From an uncultured Clostridia bacterium (lineage in GTDB: Bacteria; Bacillota; Clostridia; TANB77; CAG-508), in assembly GCA_934167305.1 (NCBI GenBank), contig CAKPKQ010000005.1:1-64000 (forward strand): a DNA stretch of 64,000 bases, read 5' to 3'. The notes under the pieces are model-generated. The model was not told the origin of the DNA, searched no databases, and worked only from the letters and a program-made list of their open reading frames with translations. A program made the position numbers and the translations under genes. Below are positions 62,916 through 64,000 of this stretch, in pieces (positions within the stretch are counted from its first letter, which is position 1; each line of letters begins with the position of its first letter).

Positions 62916-64000
62916 TTATGAAGCCTTTCTCAATTCTTGTGCATGTGCTTTTGCAATTTCTGTTATTTCACCTGATGAAATTCTTGCTATTTCTTCTATT
63001 GTTTCTTCTTCATTTAATAGTTTTATGCTTGTATATGTTTTGTTTTCTTTTGTTTGTTTACTTATATAATAATTATAATCACCTTTTGCAGCAATTGAAG
63101 GTAAATGTGTAATACAAATAACTTGGTGCAAATTTGAAATTGATTTCATTTTTTCTGCAACTGCTTTTGAAGCTTTACCACTAATTCCTGTATCTATTTC
63201 ATCAAACACTAATGTACTAACTTCATCAACATCTGCAAGCACATTTTTTATTCCAAGCATTATTCTTGCCATCTCGCCTCCTGAGGCAATTTTTGCAAGT
63301 GGTTTTAGTCCTTCGCCAATATTTGTGCAAATCATAAATTCAACTTCATCTATTCCATTTTCATAAAATTTCTCTGTTTTATTTACTTTTATTTCAAACT
63401 TAGCATTTGGCATTTCTAAATCTCTTAATTCTTGGTTTATTTTGTATGATAATTCATTTGCATATTTAGCTCTAGTATTACTTATTTGGTTTGCAATTTC
63501 AAATAATTCCTTTTTGATTGTTTCTATTTGTGTTTTTATTTTTTTATGATATTCATCTAAATTTTCTATTTTATGAATTTCAAGTTCTACATTATTTTGG
63601 AATTCGAGTATTTCTGAAATTGTATTTCCATATTTTCTTTTTAATGAATAAATTAAATCTAGTCTTTCTTCTAATTGATTTCTTTCATCTTCATCAAAGT
63701 CTATTTCTTCTCTCATATAGCTAAAATCTCTTGCTAATTCTTGAATATCATAATAGCTATTTTTTAATATGCTTAGTTTTTCGTTATATTCTTTTCCACA
63801 GTCCTGTATTTTTTCTAAGTTGTGAATCGCATTGCTTATTGCTGTTATAGCATTGTCATTTAAGTTAGAATCTATTTCACATAAATTTTCTTTTAATTTT
63901 TCGGCATTTTGCATCATTTTGTGCTTTTCTTGTAATTCTTCTTCTTCGTTCTTTTTTAATTTTGCTTGCTCTATTTCATTATATTGATATCGAAGTAAGT
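62916..64000 (-). CDS. recN: DNA repair protein RecN (C-terminal part, cut by window edge)
   Basis: RecN is an SMC-like protein for double-strand break repair. The open frame runs off the window at 64000, so only the C-terminal half is seen. It begins LLRYQYNEIEQAKLK, the RecN linker region. A coiled coil follows (to about 240 residues in). The ATP-binding C-terminal head has LAKIASGGEMARIML (signature), LVFDEIDTGISG (Walker B) and ITHLPSIAAKGD. The Walker A end lies outside. Confidence 0.93.
   Translation of the reverse strand, partial: LLRYQYNEIEQAKLKKNEEEELQEKHKMMQNAEKLKENLCEIDSNLNDNAITAISNAIHNLEKIQDCGKEYNEKLSILKNSYYDIQELARDFSYMREEIDFDEDERNQLEERLDLIYSLKRKYGNTISEILEFQNNVELEIHKIENLDEYHKKIKTQIETIKKELFEIANQISNTRAKYANELSYKINQELRDLEMPNAKFEIKVNKTEKFYENGIDEVEFMICTNIGEGLKPLAKIASGGEMARIMLGIKNVLADVDEVSTLVFDEIDTGISGKASKAVAEKMKSISNLHQVICITHLPSIAAKGDYNYYISKQTKENKTYTSIKLLNEEETIEEIARISSGEITEIAKAHAQELRKAS

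Overview
The window is very AT-rich, densely coded DNA from a spore-forming member of the Clostridia. The evidence is a complete cotJABC spore-coat operon, the cortex-lytic enzyme SleB, an Asp23/AmaP/DUF2273 cell-envelope cluster, T-box control of thrS, and strong TTGACA-17-TATAAT promoters with AAGGAGG-type ribosome sites. Species cannot be named from sequence alone. Most of the window is chromosomal housekeeping, largely on the minus strand.

Layout. 0-5 kb: a transketolase N-subunit and two paralogous giant proteins that join a type IV pilin-like N-terminus to repeated flagellin D1-like segments. 4.7-10.2 kb: uracil salvage (upp, uraA with a leader peptide and attenuator), an aldose epimerase-like protein and recG. 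10.2-11.3 kb: a compact candidate type I toxin-antitoxin locus, tmRNA and tRNA-Trp. 11.3-19 kb: gtrA, a frameshifted M23 peptidase, efp, pepP, a prepilin peptidase, yqeG, sleB and fhs. 19-24 kb: a PAP2-like protein, xseB/xseA, nusB, DUF2273, amaP and asp23. 24-26.3 kb: a two-gene DNA repair operon under a LexA-like box. 26.7-30.2 kb: thrS with a T-box leader interrupted by a palindromic repeat, then trxA/trxB. 30-38 kb: an SOS-type metallopeptidase, thyX, a frameshifted radical SAM gene, an acyl-ACP thioesterase, cotJABC, a lipase-like protein and a pyruvate kinase that lacks its C-terminal domain. 38-43 kb: glycogen phosphorylase, an MFS transporter and a GT51 transglycosylase. 43-48.6 kb: a stretch of unrecognised small genes around a tRNA-Tyr gene split by a group I intron. 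48.8-64 kb: acyl-CoA synthetase, a pilin-like GLUG-repeat protein, mreB, lexA, clpX-clpP-tig, tsaD, an M50 protease, a truncated sortase, lysS and recN (cut by the window edge).

How the parts connect. Three proteins carry a GITL-type prepilin N-terminus and one prepilin peptidase is encoded at 14.7 kb, so a surface pilus-like system with odd passengers is the leading unusual biology. LexA is encoded here, and two promoters carry good matches to the Firmicutes LexA box, so part of an SOS regulon is visible. Several breaks (M23 peptidase, radical SAM gene and perhaps the sortase) lie in short homopolymer runs and may be real decay or assembly indels. Strongest candidates for something undescribed: the pilin-flagellin chimeras, the tRNA-Tyr group I intron, and the toxin-antitoxin locus at 10.3-10.6 kb.
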